The notes under the pieces: model-generated
Told to the model about the DNA's origin: nothing
The model's input: only the letters and a program-made list of their open reading frames with translations
Databases searched by the model: none
Made by a program: the position numbers and the translations under genes
Assembly: GCA_020249775.1 (NCBI GenBank)
Contig: JADCFA010000021.1
Location: 310,001-374,000 of the forward strand
From: Roseomonas sp.
GTDB taxonomy: Bacteria > Pseudomonadota > Alphaproteobacteria > Acetobacterales > Acetobacteraceae
Length of the DNA: 64,000 nucleotides
Direction of reading: 5' to 3'
In this document: positions 36,194 to 45,398 of the stretch, piece after piece
How the letters are laid out: every line of letters starts with the position of its first letter
How positions within the stretch are numbered: position 1 is the stretch's first letter

Positions 36194-36930
36194 CCCCTAA
36201 ATATCCTGCGCAGCCAGGATTTCAGGCCGCCCCCCTCGGGCGGCCTTTTTTTTGGTTGATGCGTCACATGCGGCCGCCGCGCCGGGGGGGCGAGGGCCGA
36301 GGCAATGCTATGCCGCCCCGCATCTTCCGCCGCAATCAGCCGCGCCTCGAGCGCCGCAACCTGCGCCACCGCCTCGGGCGGGTCGCTTGCCATCAGCGCC
36401 TCGGCAGCCGCTTCCGCCTCCGCGAAATCCCCCGCACGGCGCAGCGCATCAATCACGCGCACGGATTGTTCGGCATCCAAAGTGGGGCCGCTTCGCCACA
36501 GCGCCACCGCTTCGCGTCGCCATTGTCGCGCCAAATCATTGCGGTTCAGATCATCCGCGACCCAAGCGGCATGCAGCGTTGCCTCGGCGGCCGCATGCAA
36601 GGCGCCCGTTTCTTCCAGCACATGCGCCCAAGCCAGAAAGCGCCGCGCCAAAACCGGGTGCGATGTATCGGCAATCAGCGCGCGATAGGGTGCCGCCGCC
36701 ACGGCCTGCGCGGCAGCGGGATGACCTTCGGAAATATCGGGCGCGGCATAGCCGCAATGCGGGCAGGCTTGCAGCCAGCGCACCATGGTGGAGCGCACCG
36801 GCTCACCGGGCCGCAAATCCAAATCAGGCGCCTGTTCCGGCACGGGCGGGTGAAAGCTGGGCTGGCGGCTTTCATGGCCGCAAACCCCGCAGCGTTTTTC
36901 CCGCCCCGCGGATGTTGGCGCCGTGGCCAT
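36190..36930 (-). CDS. DUF2225-like zinc-ribbon protein
   Basis: The 246-residue protein has two cysteine pairs near the N-terminus, KRCGVCGHESRQ (about 13-24) and QACPHCGYAAPD (about 54-65), forming a probable zinc ribbon, then a helical TPR-like body with WAHVLEETGALHAAAEATLHAAW. This matches DUF2225-type proteins of unknown function. The C-terminal tail is basic (KKRPPEGGGLKSWLRRIF). It begins immediately after ppdK, sharing one base, so the two may be one transcript. A terminator for the convergent gene is embedded in its last codons. Confidence 0.7.
   Translation of the reverse strand: MATAPTSAGREKRCGVCGHESRQPSFHPPVPEQAPDLDLRPGEPVRSTMVRWLQACPHCGYAAPDISEGHPAAAQAVAAAPYRALIADTSHPVLARRFLAWAHVLEETGALHAAAEATLHAAWVADDLNRNDLARQWRREAVALWRSGPTLDAEQSVRVIDALRRAGDFAEAEAAAEALMASDPPEAVAQVAALEARLIAAEDAGRHSIASALAPPARRPHVTHQPKKRPPEGGGLKSWLRRIFRG
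36225..36253 (+). terminator. Intrinsic terminator inside the convergent gene's coding end
   Basis: GGCCGCCC and GGGCGGCC form an 8-bp stem around a short CCCTC-type loop, followed by eight T (36246-36253). It ends DUF1127 transcription but lies within the coding sequence of the minus-strand DUF2225 gene (the KKRPPEGGGL codons). Confidence 0.88.
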
Positions 36931-39602
36931 TATGCGGTGCGATCAGCCCCGCCCGATTGCAGCGCCGCCTGCGCCGCTGCCAAACGCGCCACCGGCACGC
37001 GATAGGGCGAACAGGAAACATAATCCAAGCCCACACTTTCGCAGAAATGGATGGAGGATGGATCGCCGCCATGCTCACCGCAAATGCCAAGCTTGATATC
37101 CGGCCTCACGCTGCGGCCTTTTTCCGCGGCAATGCGCACCAACGCGCCCACGCCATCCGGATCAATGGAGACAAACGGGTCCTTCGGGAAAATCCCCTTT
37201 TCGATATAGAGCGGCAGAAACTTTCCGGCATCATCGCGCGAAAGGCCGAAGGTGGTCTGCGTCAGGTCATTCGTACCGAAGGAGAAGAAATCCGCCACCC
37301 CAGCAATGGCATCTGCGGTAAGTGCCGCACGCGGCAATTCAATCATGGTGCCGACGCTATAGACCACATGATAGCCACCTTCGGCGAAAACTTCCTGCGC
37401 CACACGATCGACCATGGCGCGGGTGATTTCCAATTCGCGCTTGGTCGCGACCAGCGGGATCATGATTTCCGGCACCGGGGCCTTATGCGTCTTGCGCCCG
37501 ATCTCAGCCGCTGCTTCAAAAATCGCGCGCGCCTGCATTTCATAGATTTCCGGGAAGGAAATCCCCAAGCGGCAGCCGCGATGGCCGAGCATGGGGTTCG
37601 CTTCCGATAATTCCTGCATGCGCCTTTGCATCGCCTCAACCTCGGTGCCGAGGGACGCCGCCACTTCCGCGATTTCATATTCGCTATGCGGCAGGAATTC
37701 ATGGAGCGGCGGATCGAGCAGGCGGATCGTGACCGGCAGCCCGGCCATGATTTCGAACAGATCAAGGAAATCCTTGCGCTGGAAAGGCAGCAGGCGCGCA
37801 AGTGCGGCGCGGCGGCCTTGTTCCGTTTCGGCCATGATCATCTGGCGCACTGCGCCGATGCGCTCAGGGTCGAAGAACATGTGTTCGGTGCGGCACAGTC
37901 CAATGCCCTCCGCGCCAAAGCGCCGCGCGGTTTCGGCATCCAAGGGCGTTTCTGCATTGGCACGCACGCGCAGGCGCCGCACCTTATCGGCCCAACCCAT
38001 CAGTGTGGCGAAATCGCCGGAAAGCTGCGGTTCCACCATGGCGACAGTGCCGATGAACACCTCACCGGTCGCGCCATCCAATGTGATGGTCTGGCCGGCT
38101 TCGATGCGCACGCCACCCGCGCTGAGATATTGGTTGTTGTAATCCACCGTGATGCCGCCGCAGCCGGCAACGCAGGGCCGCCCCATGCCGCGCGCCACCA
38201 CCGCCGCGTGGCTGGTCATGCCGCCGCGCGTGGTCAGCACGCCACGCGCCGCATGCATGCCGTGAATATCTTCCGGCGAGGTTTCAATGCGCACCAGAAT
38301 GACACTTTCGCCCTTTTGCGCGCGTGCTTCAGCCTCATCCGCACTGAACACGACAATGCCACAAGCCGCACCGGGGGAAGCAGGCAGGCCCTTCGCCAGC
38401 AGCTTGCGCGGCGCCTTTGGGTCCAGTGTTGGGTGCAGCAATTGATCAAGCGCGGCTGGGTTCACGCGCCGTACGGCTTCGGTGTGGTCAATCAACCCCT
38501 CACGCGCCATATCCACCGCGATTTTCAGGGACGCGGCAGCAGTGCGCTTACCATTGCGAGTTTGCAACATATAAAGCTTGTTGCTCTGCACCGTGAATTC
38601 AATGTCCTGCATGTCACGGTAATGGCGTTCCAGCGTGGCGCGCACCTGCACCAATTCGGCATAGGCGGCCGGCATGGCTTCTTCCATGCTGCGTTCAGTC
38701 GGCTTTGAGCGTTCCTTCGCCATGGGCTGCGGTGTGCGAATACCCGCCACCACATCCTCACCCTGCGCATTGATCAGATATTCGCCGTAGAAAACATTCT
38801 CGCCAGTGGAAGGATCACGCGTGAAGCACACACCCGTGGCGCAATCCTCACCCATATTGCCGAAGACCATGGCTTGCACATTGACCGCCGTGCCCCATTC
38901 GGCCGGGATGTCATGCAAACGGCGATAAGTCACCGCGCGCTGGTTCATCCAACTGCCAAACACCGCGCCAATCGCGCCCCAAAGCTGGGTTTCCGGGTCT
39001 TGCGGGAAGGGCTTGCCGGTCACTTCCGCGACCATTTCCTTATAGCCATCCACCACGCGATGCCATTCCGCGGCGGTGAGTTCCGTATCTTCGTTCTTCC
39101 CGGTGTCGAGCTTCACATGCTCGATAATTTCCTCAAAGCGATGATGATCAACGCCGAGCACGACGGACCCATACATCTGAATGAAGCGCCGATAGGAATC
39201 CCAGGCAAAGCGCGCATCGCCGGAAGCCGCCACAAGGCCTTCAACGGTTTGGTCATTCAGCCCAAGATTGAGCACCGTATCCATCATGCCCGGCATGGAA
39301 ACCCGCGCGCCGGAGCGCACGGAAACCAGCAAGGGCCGATGATGGTCACCAAAGCGATTGCCCACCGCTTCTTCAACCCGCGCCAGCGCGGCGCGCACCT
39401 GCGCCGCCAAATCGCCCGGGTATTTCTGCCCATTGTCGTAATAGGCGGTGCAGACTTCGGTGGTGATGGTGAAGCCAGGTGGCACCGGCAAACCAATCGA
39501 GGCCATTTCGGCCAAATTGGCGCCCTTGCCACCCAGAAGATTCCGCATATCGGCTCGGCCTTCATTGTGGCCGGCACCGAAGCTATAGACCCATTGTGTC
39601 AT
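36930..39602 (-). CDS. ppdK: Pyruvate, phosphate dikinase
   Basis: The 890-residue enzyme starts WVYSFGAGHNEG and GGKGANLAEMASIGLPVPPGFTI, the ATP-grasp domain of PPDK. The swivelling phosphohistidine is in TTRGGMTSHAAVVARGMG (near residue 455), and the C-terminal PEP-binding barrel includes FFSFGTNDLTQTTFGLSRDD and GICGEHGGDPSSI. It interconverts pyruvate and phosphoenolpyruvate using ATP and phosphate. The dikinase regulatory protein gene at 47461 is about 8 kb away and probably controls it. Only 11 bases separate it from glyS upstream. Confidence 0.96.
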   Translation of the reverse strand: MTQWVYSFGAGHNEGRADMRNLLGGKGANLAEMASIGLPVPPGFTITTEVCTAYYDNGQKYPGDLAAQVRAALARVEEAVGNRFGDHHRPLLVSVRSGARVSMPGMMDTVLNLGLNDQTVEGLVAASGDARFAWDSYRRFIQMYGSVVLGVDHHRFEEIIEHVKLDTGKNEDTELTAAEWHRVVDGYKEMVAEVTGKPFPQDPETQLWGAIGAVFGSWMNQRAVTYRRLHDIPAEWGTAVNVQAMVFGNMGEDCATGVCFTRDPSTGENVFYGEYLINAQGEDVVAGIRTPQPMAKERSKPTERSMEEAMPAAYAELVQVRATLERHYRDMQDIEFTVQSNKLYMLQTRNGKRTAAASLKIAVDMAREGLIDHTEAVRRVNPAALDQLLHPTLDPKAPRKLLAKGLPASPGAACGIVVFSADEAEARAQKGESVILVRIETSPEDIHGMHAARGVLTTRGGMTSHAAVVARGMGRPCVAGCGGITVDYNNQYLSAGGVRIEAGQTITLDGATGEVFIGTVAMVEPQLSGDFATLMGWADKVRRLRVRANAETPLDAETARRFGAEGIGLCRTEHMFFDPERIGAVRQMIMAETEQGRRAALARLLPFQRKDFLDLFEIMAGLPVTIRLLDPPLHEFLPHSEYEIAEVAASLGTEVEAMQRRMQELSEANPMLGHRGCRLGISFPEIYEMQARAIFEAAAEIGRKTHKAPVPEIMIPLVATKRELEITRAMVDRVAQEVFAEGGYHVVYSVGTMIELPRAALTADAIAGVADFFSFGTNDLTQTTFGLSRDDAGKFLPLYIEKGIFPKDPFVSIDPDGVGALVRIAAEKGRSVRPDIKLGICGEHGGDPSSIHFCESVGLDYVSCSPYRVPVARLAAAQAALQSGGADRTA

Positions 39603-39613
39603 GGGGGGGTTCC

Positions 39614-41875
39614 TCAGGCTTCAATCTTGGAGAAATCCGCCACGGTATCCATGGCGGCACGAAGACGGGCGAGCAGTCGCAGACGATTGCGGCGAAGTTC
39701 CGGCGCCGGATCGTTCACGATCACTTTTTCGAAAAAACCATCCACCGGGGCGCGGAGCGCGGCCATGGCTTCCATGGCCCGTTCAAAATCCTCGGCCTCA
39801 ATATCCAGGCGGATGCGGGTGCCGGCTTCTTCAAGCGCGGCGGCGAGGGCGGCTTCTTCCGGCAATTTCAGCAGATGGGCTTCATAGCCGGTGTCGAAGG
39901 CGTGACCATCGCGCTTTTCCTCAATGCGGAGGATGTTGATCGCGCGGCGATGCGCGGCCAGCAGATTGGCGCCGGCTTCTGATTCGACAAAGCCGCGCAC
40001 GGCTTCGGCGCGGGACAGAAGGCGGTTCAGGTCATCATCAGGCGTCGCACCAAAAACTGCGGTCGCCACATCATGGCGCGCGCCTTCGCCACGGAGCTGT
40101 ACGCGCAGGCGTTCGACGAGGAAGTCGAGCAGACCCGCCTCAAAGGCTGCGACCATGAACGTACCCTCGCCATCGCTTGGCGCTTGCGAGTCGGTGGCGC
40201 GAACAATCTTCGCCACTAGCCCAGGTGGCGTATAATATTCACCACTGCTAGGGCGCCGATAGAGGAAGAACGCCTCGCCCATCAGATCAGCCAGCGGCAG
40301 GCGCAGCCCGTTTTCGCGAATGATGCGAATGATACCAAGCGCGGCCCGGCGCAACGCGAAGGGATCACCGCTACCGGTGGGCTTTTCCCCCACAGCAAAG
40401 AAACCAACCAATTGGTCAATCTTATCGGCGAGCGCCACCGCTATAGCGACGCCTTCCGTCGGCACAGCATCCCCCGCGCCGGCCGGGCGGTAATGCGCAG
40501 CGATGGCTTCCGCCACGCGGGCATCCTCATGCTGACCGAGCGCGTAATAGCGCCCCATCACGCCTTGCAATTCCGGAAACTCACCGACCATGCCGGAAGC
40601 GAGATCAGCCTTCGCCAGCCGTGCCGCGCGCCGCGCGAGCGTTGCATCAGCGCCGAGTTTTTCCGCGATCAGCCCAGCCAGGTTTTCAAGCCGCGCCACG
40701 CGCTGGCCTTGTGTGCCGAGCTTGGCGTGGAACACCACGCTATCCAGCTTGGGCAGGAAGCTTTCTAGCTTTTGCTTGCGGTCCAAATCCCAAAAGAAGC
40801 GCGCATCCGCCAAGCGCGCGCGCAGCACGCGTTCATTGCCGGCAACAATCGCGGCACCCCCATCAGGTGCCGCGATATTCGCCACCAGCGCAAAGCGCGG
40901 CGCCGCGGTGCCATCCCGCTTGCGCAGGGCAAAATAGCGCTGATTGACGCGCATGGTGGTGCGCATCACCTCCGGCGGTAAATCCATGAAGGCGTCATCA
41001 ATCCGCCCGAGCAAAGGCACTGGCCATTCCACCAGCCCCGCTACTTCGGCAATCAAAGCCTCATCCGGCACTACGTCCAGCCCTTCGGCGGCGGCGAGTG
41101 CGGTGATGCCATCACGGATCATGCGCGCGCGGTCTTCCGCTTCCAGCACAACCTGCCGCTCGGCAAGTTCGGCCTTGTACTCGGCAAAGTCCCGCACGCC
41201 GAAAGCACCGGGGGACATGATGCGATGGCCTTCGGTCAAATCGCCACTCACCAGCCCGTGACCATCATCGCCGCCCTGCGCGAGGGTGAAGGGCACCACG
41301 GCACCATCCAGCACGCAGAGGATGCGCTTCAAGGGCCGCACCCAAACCATGGAAGATGTGCCGCCCCAGCGCATGGATTTCGGCCAGGGGAAGGCCCGGA
41401 TCAGCAACGGCAATTCGCGCGCTAAGATGGATGCAGGTGCTTCGCCAGTCAGGGTTCGCCGCATGAAGACATGCGTCGCTTTCCCTGCCTGGCTAGCTTC
41501 GAAGCGCAGTTGCGAAGGTCCACCTACATCGAAGACGCCTCCGCTTTTCAGCGTTACTAAGCCCTCCTTCGCCCAAGCCATCGGGTTCTCGGCGCGCGGC
41601 AACTGGCTTGTGAGGAAGGCCAATAACGGCTCATCGGGGGCATCCAGACGCGGGCCTCGCTTTTCGTCTTCCCGTGACGGGATCTCAGTGCGGATTTCTG
41701 CGCGATAGGTGATCCGCCGAGGCCCGAATGCGCGATACTCGTGTCGGGGGGGTGATATGCTTTTTCCCAAGAAGTTACGCATTGAATCGCAGAAGCGGTC
41801 AGCCGCCGCTTCCTGCATACGTGCCGGTATTTCTTCGGAGAATAGTTCAATCAGCAATTCAGCAAATTCAGTCAT
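39614..41875 (-). CDS. glyS: Glycyl-tRNA synthetase beta subunit
   Basis: The 753-residue product opens ELLIELFSEEIPARMQEAAA, the standard GlyS N-terminus, and contains EYRAFGPRRITYR, MRWGGTSSMVWVRPLKRIL and VRVNQRYFAL-like segments, with an anticodon-binding-like C-terminal region. GlyS pairs with the catalytic alpha subunit GlyQ. Here the two subunit genes are not adjacent: a vapBC pair sits between them, and the glyS start overlaps the vapC end by eight bases, so glyS translation may depend on passage through vapC. Confidence 0.94.
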   Translation of the reverse strand: MTEFAELLIELFSEEIPARMQEAAADRFCDSMRNFLGKSISPPRHEYRAFGPRRITYRAEIRTEIPSREDEKRGPRLDAPDEPLLAFLTSQLPRAENPMAWAKEGLVTLKSGGVFDVGGPSQLRFEASQAGKATHVFMRRTLTGEAPASILARELPLLIRAFPWPKSMRWGGTSSMVWVRPLKRILCVLDGAVVPFTLAQGGDDGHGLVSGDLTEGHRIMSPGAFGVRDFAEYKAELAERQVVLEAEDRARMIRDGITALAAAEGLDVVPDEALIAEVAGLVEWPVPLLGRIDDAFMDLPPEVMRTTMRVNQRYFALRKRDGTAAPRFALVANIAAPDGGAAIVAGNERVLRARLADARFFWDLDRKQKLESFLPKLDSVVFHAKLGTQGQRVARLENLAGLIAEKLGADATLARRAARLAKADLASGMVGEFPELQGVMGRYYALGQHEDARVAEAIAAHYRPAGAGDAVPTEGVAIAVALADKIDQLVGFFAVGEKPTGSGDPFALRRAALGIIRIIRENGLRLPLADLMGEAFFLYRRPSSGEYYTPPGLVAKIVRATDSQAPSDGEGTFMVAAFEAGLLDFLVERLRVQLRGEGARHDVATAVFGATPDDDLNRLLSRAEAVRGFVESEAGANLLAAHRRAINILRIEEKRDGHAFDTGYEAHLLKLPEEAALAAALEEAGTRIRLDIEAEDFERAMEAMAALRAPVDGFFEKVIVNDPAPELRRNRLRLLARLRAAMDTVADFSKIEA

Positions 41876-42269
41876 GGGTTTTGATCGCCGGCTCTATATC
41901 GGTTGCGGCGAAATCATCGCCCTTGAACAGCAGTGTCTGGCCGCGTTCCTTGGCCAGCGCGTAAGCAAAGCAATCCCCCAGATTGAGCGCCGCCTTGTGG
42001 CGCCCCTTGCCGTAGCGGCGCCAGGCATCGCGGGCAATCGCCGCGTGCTGCGCCGTAAATGGCACAATCTCCGCACCCGCCGCCGCAATCAGCGCGTCGA
42101 GCTTTTCAGCCATGCCGGGCCGCGTCCGACCTTCGGCGACAATCGCCGTTTCAAGCAAGGTGGGCGCAGCGATGGCCGTGGTGTCCGCATCCCGGATCAT
42201 GCCGGCCAGCCGTTCGGCATCAGGCTCCTTGAACAGGATCGCGACCAGTGCTGACGAATCAAGGATCAT
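41868..42269 (-). CDS. vapC: VapC-type PIN-domain toxin
   Basis: The 133-residue PIN-domain protein begins MILDSSALVAILFKEPDA with the first catalytic Asp, has Glu in APTLLETAIVAEGR, and the later acidic residues in ALNLGDCFAYALAKERG and LLFKGDDFAATDI. These four acidic positions form the metal site of VapC ribonucleases, which usually cut initiator or other tRNAs. The antitoxin gene is just upstream with a four-base overlap. Its 3' end overlaps glyS by eight bases. Confidence 0.9.
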   Translation of the reverse strand: MILDSSALVAILFKEPDAERLAGMIRDADTTAIAAPTLLETAIVAEGRTRPGMAEKLDALIAAAGAEIVPFTAQHAAIARDAWRRYGKGRHKAALNLGDCFAYALAKERGQTLLFKGDDFAATDIEPAIKTHD

Positions 42270-42514
42270 CGCGGCAGGCCATGTTCGTCATATAGGTCGC
42301 GGTGATCGCTGGTGACACCGGGCGGGACGAGTTTGGAGGCTTCTTCCGCAATCGCCATGATGGCGTCGAATTTGCGCTGCCGCGCCGCTTTTTCCCGCGC
42401 CAGTTTTTCGGCCACTGCCTCTCGCACCGCGCCGGTCGCCGTCGTGCCGAGCATCGCCGCAAGCTCCTTCGCCTCGGCAATCAGGGCGGCATCCTTGATG
42501 TTCAACTGGCCCAC
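42266..42514 (-). CDS. vapB: VapB-type antitoxin (Rv0623-like)
   Basis: Starting from the GTG at 42514, preceded by AAAGGTG, the product is 82 residues: VGQLNIKDAALIAEAKELA with TTATGAVREAVAEKLARE, a ribbon-helix-helix pattern, then a C-terminal tail (SDHRDLYDEHGLPR) that would thread into the toxin groove. The family is the Rv0623-like VapB transcription factors, which repress their own operon together with VapC. A longer frame to 42604 would overlap the glyQ end and lacks VapB character. Confidence 0.85.
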   Translation of the reverse strand: MGQLNIKDAALIAEAKELAAMLGTTATGAVREAVAEKLAREKAARQRKFDAIMAIAEEASKLVPPGVTSDHRDLYDEHGLPR

Positions 42515-42572
42515 GGCGCACCTTTGGTAGAAACCCCGATGGATATGGTAGAAAACCCCCAAAAACGCAAGG

Positions 42573-43436
42573 TCACGCCCTTTCGCCGGCCAGCCAGGCT
42601 TCACAACAGCCCTTCGCCAGTGTGCGCACCCGGCCGATATAGGCGGCGCGTTCCGTTACGCTGATGGCGCCCCGCGCATCCAGCAGATTGAAGCGATGCG
42701 ATGCCTTGATGCATTGGTCATAGGCCGGCAGGGCGAGCTTCCGTTCCAGTAGCGCGGCGCATTCGGCCTCCGCATCCTCAAAATGACGGAACAGCATCTT
42801 TGTGTCGGCGGCTTCGAAATTATGCGCGCTATATTCGCGTTCGGCCCGCAGGAACACTTCGCCGTATTTCACGCCCTCGCCATTGAAATCCAGGTCATAA
42901 ACATTCTCGACCCCCTGGATATACATGGCCAACCGTTCCAGGCCGTAAGTGAGTTCGGCGCTGGGCCTATCGCAGGCAATGCCGCCGACCTGTTGGAAAT
43001 AGGTGAATTGCGTCACCTCCATCCCGTCGCACCACACCTCCCAACCCAGGCCCCAGGCGCCGAGCGTCGGGCTTTCCCAATCATCCTCAACAAAGCGGAT
43101 GTCGTGCAAAGCGGGGTCAATGCCAAGCGCGCGATAGCTTTCAATCAACAACGCCTGCGGGTCCGCCGGTGATGGCTTCAGGATCACCTGATATTGGTAA
43201 TAATGCTGTAGCCGATTGGGGTTTTCGCCATAGCGGCCATCGGCCGGGCGGCGCGATGGCTGCACATAGGCCGCCTTCCAGGGCTTGGGGCCAAGGGCGC
43301 GCAGCGTCGTTGCTGGGTGAAAGGTGCCCGCGCCCACTTCCATGTCATAGGGCTGCAGAATGACGCAGCCCTGATCCGCCCAAAAGCGATGCAGGCGCAG
43401 GATGATGTCCTGAAAACTGGGGGGCTTGGCGGTCAT
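42573..43436 (-). CDS. glyQ: Glycyl-tRNA synthetase alpha subunit
   Basis: The 287-residue catalytic subunit starts [25 protein letters not shown] and shows [46 protein letters not shown] and the active-site [22 protein letters not shown], all GlyQ class II motifs. The ATG at 43436 was chosen because it precedes the conserved start; 34 upstream in-frame codons overlap the divergent gene. glyS follows only after the inserted vapBC. Confidence 0.95.
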   Translation of the reverse strand: MTAKPPSFQDIILRLHRFWADQGCVILQPYDMEVGAGTFHPATTLRALGPKPWKAAYVQPSRRPADGRYGENPNRLQHYYQYQVILKPSPADPQALLIESYRALGIDPALHDIRFVEDDWESPTLGAWGLGWEVWCDGMEVTQFTYFQQVGGIACDRPSAELTYGLERLAMYIQGVENVYDLDFNGEGVKYGEVFLRAEREYSAHNFEAADTKMLFRHFEDAEAECAALLERKLALPAYDQCIKASHRFNLLDARGAISVTERAAYIGRVRTLAKGCCEAWLAGERA

Positions 43437-43515
43437 GGCGGTTCTGTGCTCTGGCGTAAGGCTCGTGCGGGATGCTCTATAGGCAGGGGACCGAGACCGG
43501 GCAAGGAAAGCCAGC

Positions 43516-43920
43516 ATGACGACCACGCAAGATATCATCAGCGCCTATCTGGCCGCCTTTAATCGGGGGGATTGGGCGGGCATGCTGGCGTTATTGGCCG
43601 ATGATGTGGTGCACGACATCAACCAGGGCGGCGCCGAACATGGCAAAGCCGCCTTTGCCGGTTTTCTGGACCGGATGGCGCGCTGCTACCGGGAAGAATT
43701 GCGCGATATCGTGATCCTGGTCAGCGCTGATGGCACCCGTGCTGCGGCGGAATTCCAGGTGCATGGGAAATATCTGGCGCAGGATGCCGGGCTGCCGCCA
43801 GCACGAGGGCAGCGCTATACCCTGCCGGCCGGGGCGTTTTTTGGCCTGAAGGATGGGCGGATCACGCGCGTCACCATGTATTACAATTTGCGGGAATGGC
43901 TGCGCCAGGTTGATGGGTAA
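43516..43920 (+). CDS. SnoaL/ketosteroid-isomerase-related NTF2-like protein
   Basis: The 134-residue protein has the NTF2 fold pattern: [32 protein letters not shown], then [16 protein letters not shown], and [27 protein letters not shown] at the end. The Asp/His pair typical of the cavity is present, but many members are not enzymes. Some databases call close relatives 'ketosteroid isomerase-related'. It is divergent from glyQ with an overlapping upstream region and lies 40 bases before aroE. Substrate unknown. Confidence 0.75.
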   Translation: MTTTQDIISAYLAAFNRGDWAGMLALLADDVVHDINQGGAEHGKAAFAGFLDRMARCYREELRDIVILVSADGTRAAAEFQVHGKYLAQDAGLPPARGQRYTLPAGAFFGLKDGRITRVTMYYNLREWLRQVDG

Positions 43921-43959
43921 AGCCTTGCATTGCGGGGGCGGGCAGTGCTTTCTGGCGTG

Positions 43960-44808
43960 ATGAAGCTGCTTTCCGGTCATGCCCGCCTCGCCGGGGTTTT
44001 CGGCCATCCCGTCACCCATTCCCGCTCCCCCAGGCTGCACGGGTTCTGGCTGCAACGCTATGGCATTGATGGCGCCTATATCCCGCTTGGGGTGCCGCCC
44101 GAGCGCTTCGGCGCGGCGGTGCGCGCGCTGGTGGATCTCGGCTTTCGCGGTGCCAATGTTACCATCCCCCATAAGCTCGCAGCCTTTGAGATTTGCGATG
44201 AGGTCGCGCCTTTCGCCCGCCGCGCCGGGGCGGTGAATACGCTGATTTTCCGTGATGGGCGGATTGAAGGCTCAAATACCGATGGCTTCGGTTTTCTGGA
44301 GAGCATCCGAGAAGCCGCGCCTGGTTGGCGAGCCGATGCCGGCCCCGCCGTGCTTTTGGGGGCGGGCGGTGCGGCGCGCGCCATTGCCGCCGCCCTGCTT
44401 GACGCCGGCGCGCCGCGTGTGACGCTGGTGAACCGCACGCAGGCGAAGGCCGAGGCTTTGGCGCGTGATCTTGGCGGGCCAATTGAGGTTGCCGACCGGC
44501 CCCCCTTGGAAGAGGCGGCCTTGCTGGTGAATACTACCTCGCTTGGTATGCAGGGGCAGCCGGGGCTCATCTTGGATTTGGCGCCTTTGCCTGTCAGCGC
44601 GGTGGTGGCGGATATCGTTTATGTGCCGCTTGAGACGCGCCTCCTGGCTGCGGCGCGCGCGCGCGGGCTGGTCGCGGTGGATGGGCTTGGCATGTTGCTG
44701 CATCAGGCGCGGCCAGGCTTTGAGGCTTGGTTCGGCGTCGCCCCTGAAGTGGACCAGGCTTTGCGTGATGTGGTGGCGGCCGATATCCCGAAACGTGATG
44801 GCGCATGA
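43960..44808 (+). CDS. aroE: Shikimate dehydrogenase
   Basis: The 282-residue enzyme has GVFGHPVTHSRSPRLHGFWL (shikimate-binding Ser-x-Ser), NVTIPHKLAAFEICDE (catalytic Lys), SNTDGFGFLESI (Asp) and the NADP fold VLLGAGGAARAIAAAL followed by LVNRTQAKAEAL. It reduces 3-dehydroshikimate in aromatic amino acid synthesis. The ATG at 43960 fits the conserved start. coaE begins within its stop region (ATGA overlap), giving an aroE-coaE-dnaQ operon as in many alphaproteobacteria near the origin. Confidence 0.94.
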   Translation: MKLLSGHARLAGVFGHPVTHSRSPRLHGFWLQRYGIDGAYIPLGVPPERFGAAVRALVDLGFRGANVTIPHKLAAFEICDEVAPFARRAGAVNTLIFRDGRIEGSNTDGFGFLESIREAAPGWRADAGPAVLLGAGGAARAIAAALLDAGAPRVTLVNRTQAKAEALARDLGGPIEVADRPPLEEAALLVNTTSLGMQGQPGLILDLAPLPVSAVVADIVYVPLETRLLAAARARGLVAVDGLGMLLHQARPGFEAWFGVAPEVDQALRDVVAADIPKRDGA

Positions 44809-45398
44809 AGATCATCGGCCTGACAGGCGGGATTGGCATGGGGAAATCCACCGCCTCGGCGACCTTTCGCCGGCTTGGCCTGCCGATATTTGATGCCGAT
44901 CAGGCGGTGCATGCCTTGCAGGCGGTGGGCGGGCGCGCGGTGCGGCCGATTGAAGCTGCCTTCCCAGGCACGACGCGCGGTGGTGCCGTGCATCGGGAAG
45001 CCCTCCGCCGCGCCGTGCTTGGCAATCCTCAGGCGCTGAAGCGGTTGGAGCGGATTATGCATCCGCTGGTGCGGGATGCGGAAAGGCAGTTTCTGGCAGC
45101 GGCGCGGCGCGGTGGAAAATCCTTCGTGGTTTTGGATATTCCCTTGCTCTTGGAAACGGGCGGCGAAAAGCGCGTTGATCTGGTGGTAGTAGTCTCAGCC
45201 CCCGCCGCAGTGCAGGCAGCGCGCGTCATGCGCCGGCCCGGCATGTCGCCCGAGCGCTTGGCAGCCATTCGCGCGCGGCAAATGCCCGATGCCATGAAGC
45301 GCCGGCGCGCTGATGTGGTGATCCATACCGGGCTGTCACGGCATTTTGCGGTGGCGCGCCTTCGGCGTCTGATGCGGCGGCTAAGAGGGACCGCCTGA
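44805..45398 (+). CDS. coaE: Dephospho-CoA kinase
   Basis: The 197-residue kinase opens IIGLTGGIGMGKSTASATFRRLG, the P-loop, followed by FDADQAVHAL and VVLDIPLLLETGG, characteristic of CoaE. It phosphorylates the 3'-hydroxyl of dephospho-CoA in the last step of CoA synthesis. It overlaps aroE by four bases and shares one base with the start of dnaQ. Confidence 0.94.
   Translation: MKIIGLTGGIGMGKSTASATFRRLGLPIFDADQAVHALQAVGGRAVRPIEAAFPGTTRGGAVHREALRRAVLGNPQALKRLERIMHPLVRDAERQFLAAARRGGKSFVVLDIPLLLETGGEKRVDLVVVVSAPAAVQAARVMRRPGMSPERLAAIRARQMPDAMKRRRADVVIHTGLSRHFAVARLRRLMRRLRGTA

Noticed and set aside
36252-37610. Long plus-strand open frame (452 codons) opposite DUF2225 and ppdK
   Set aside because: Antisense to two solid genes, rich in Arg, His, Pro and Ala, with no recognisable motif; a byproduct of high GC content.
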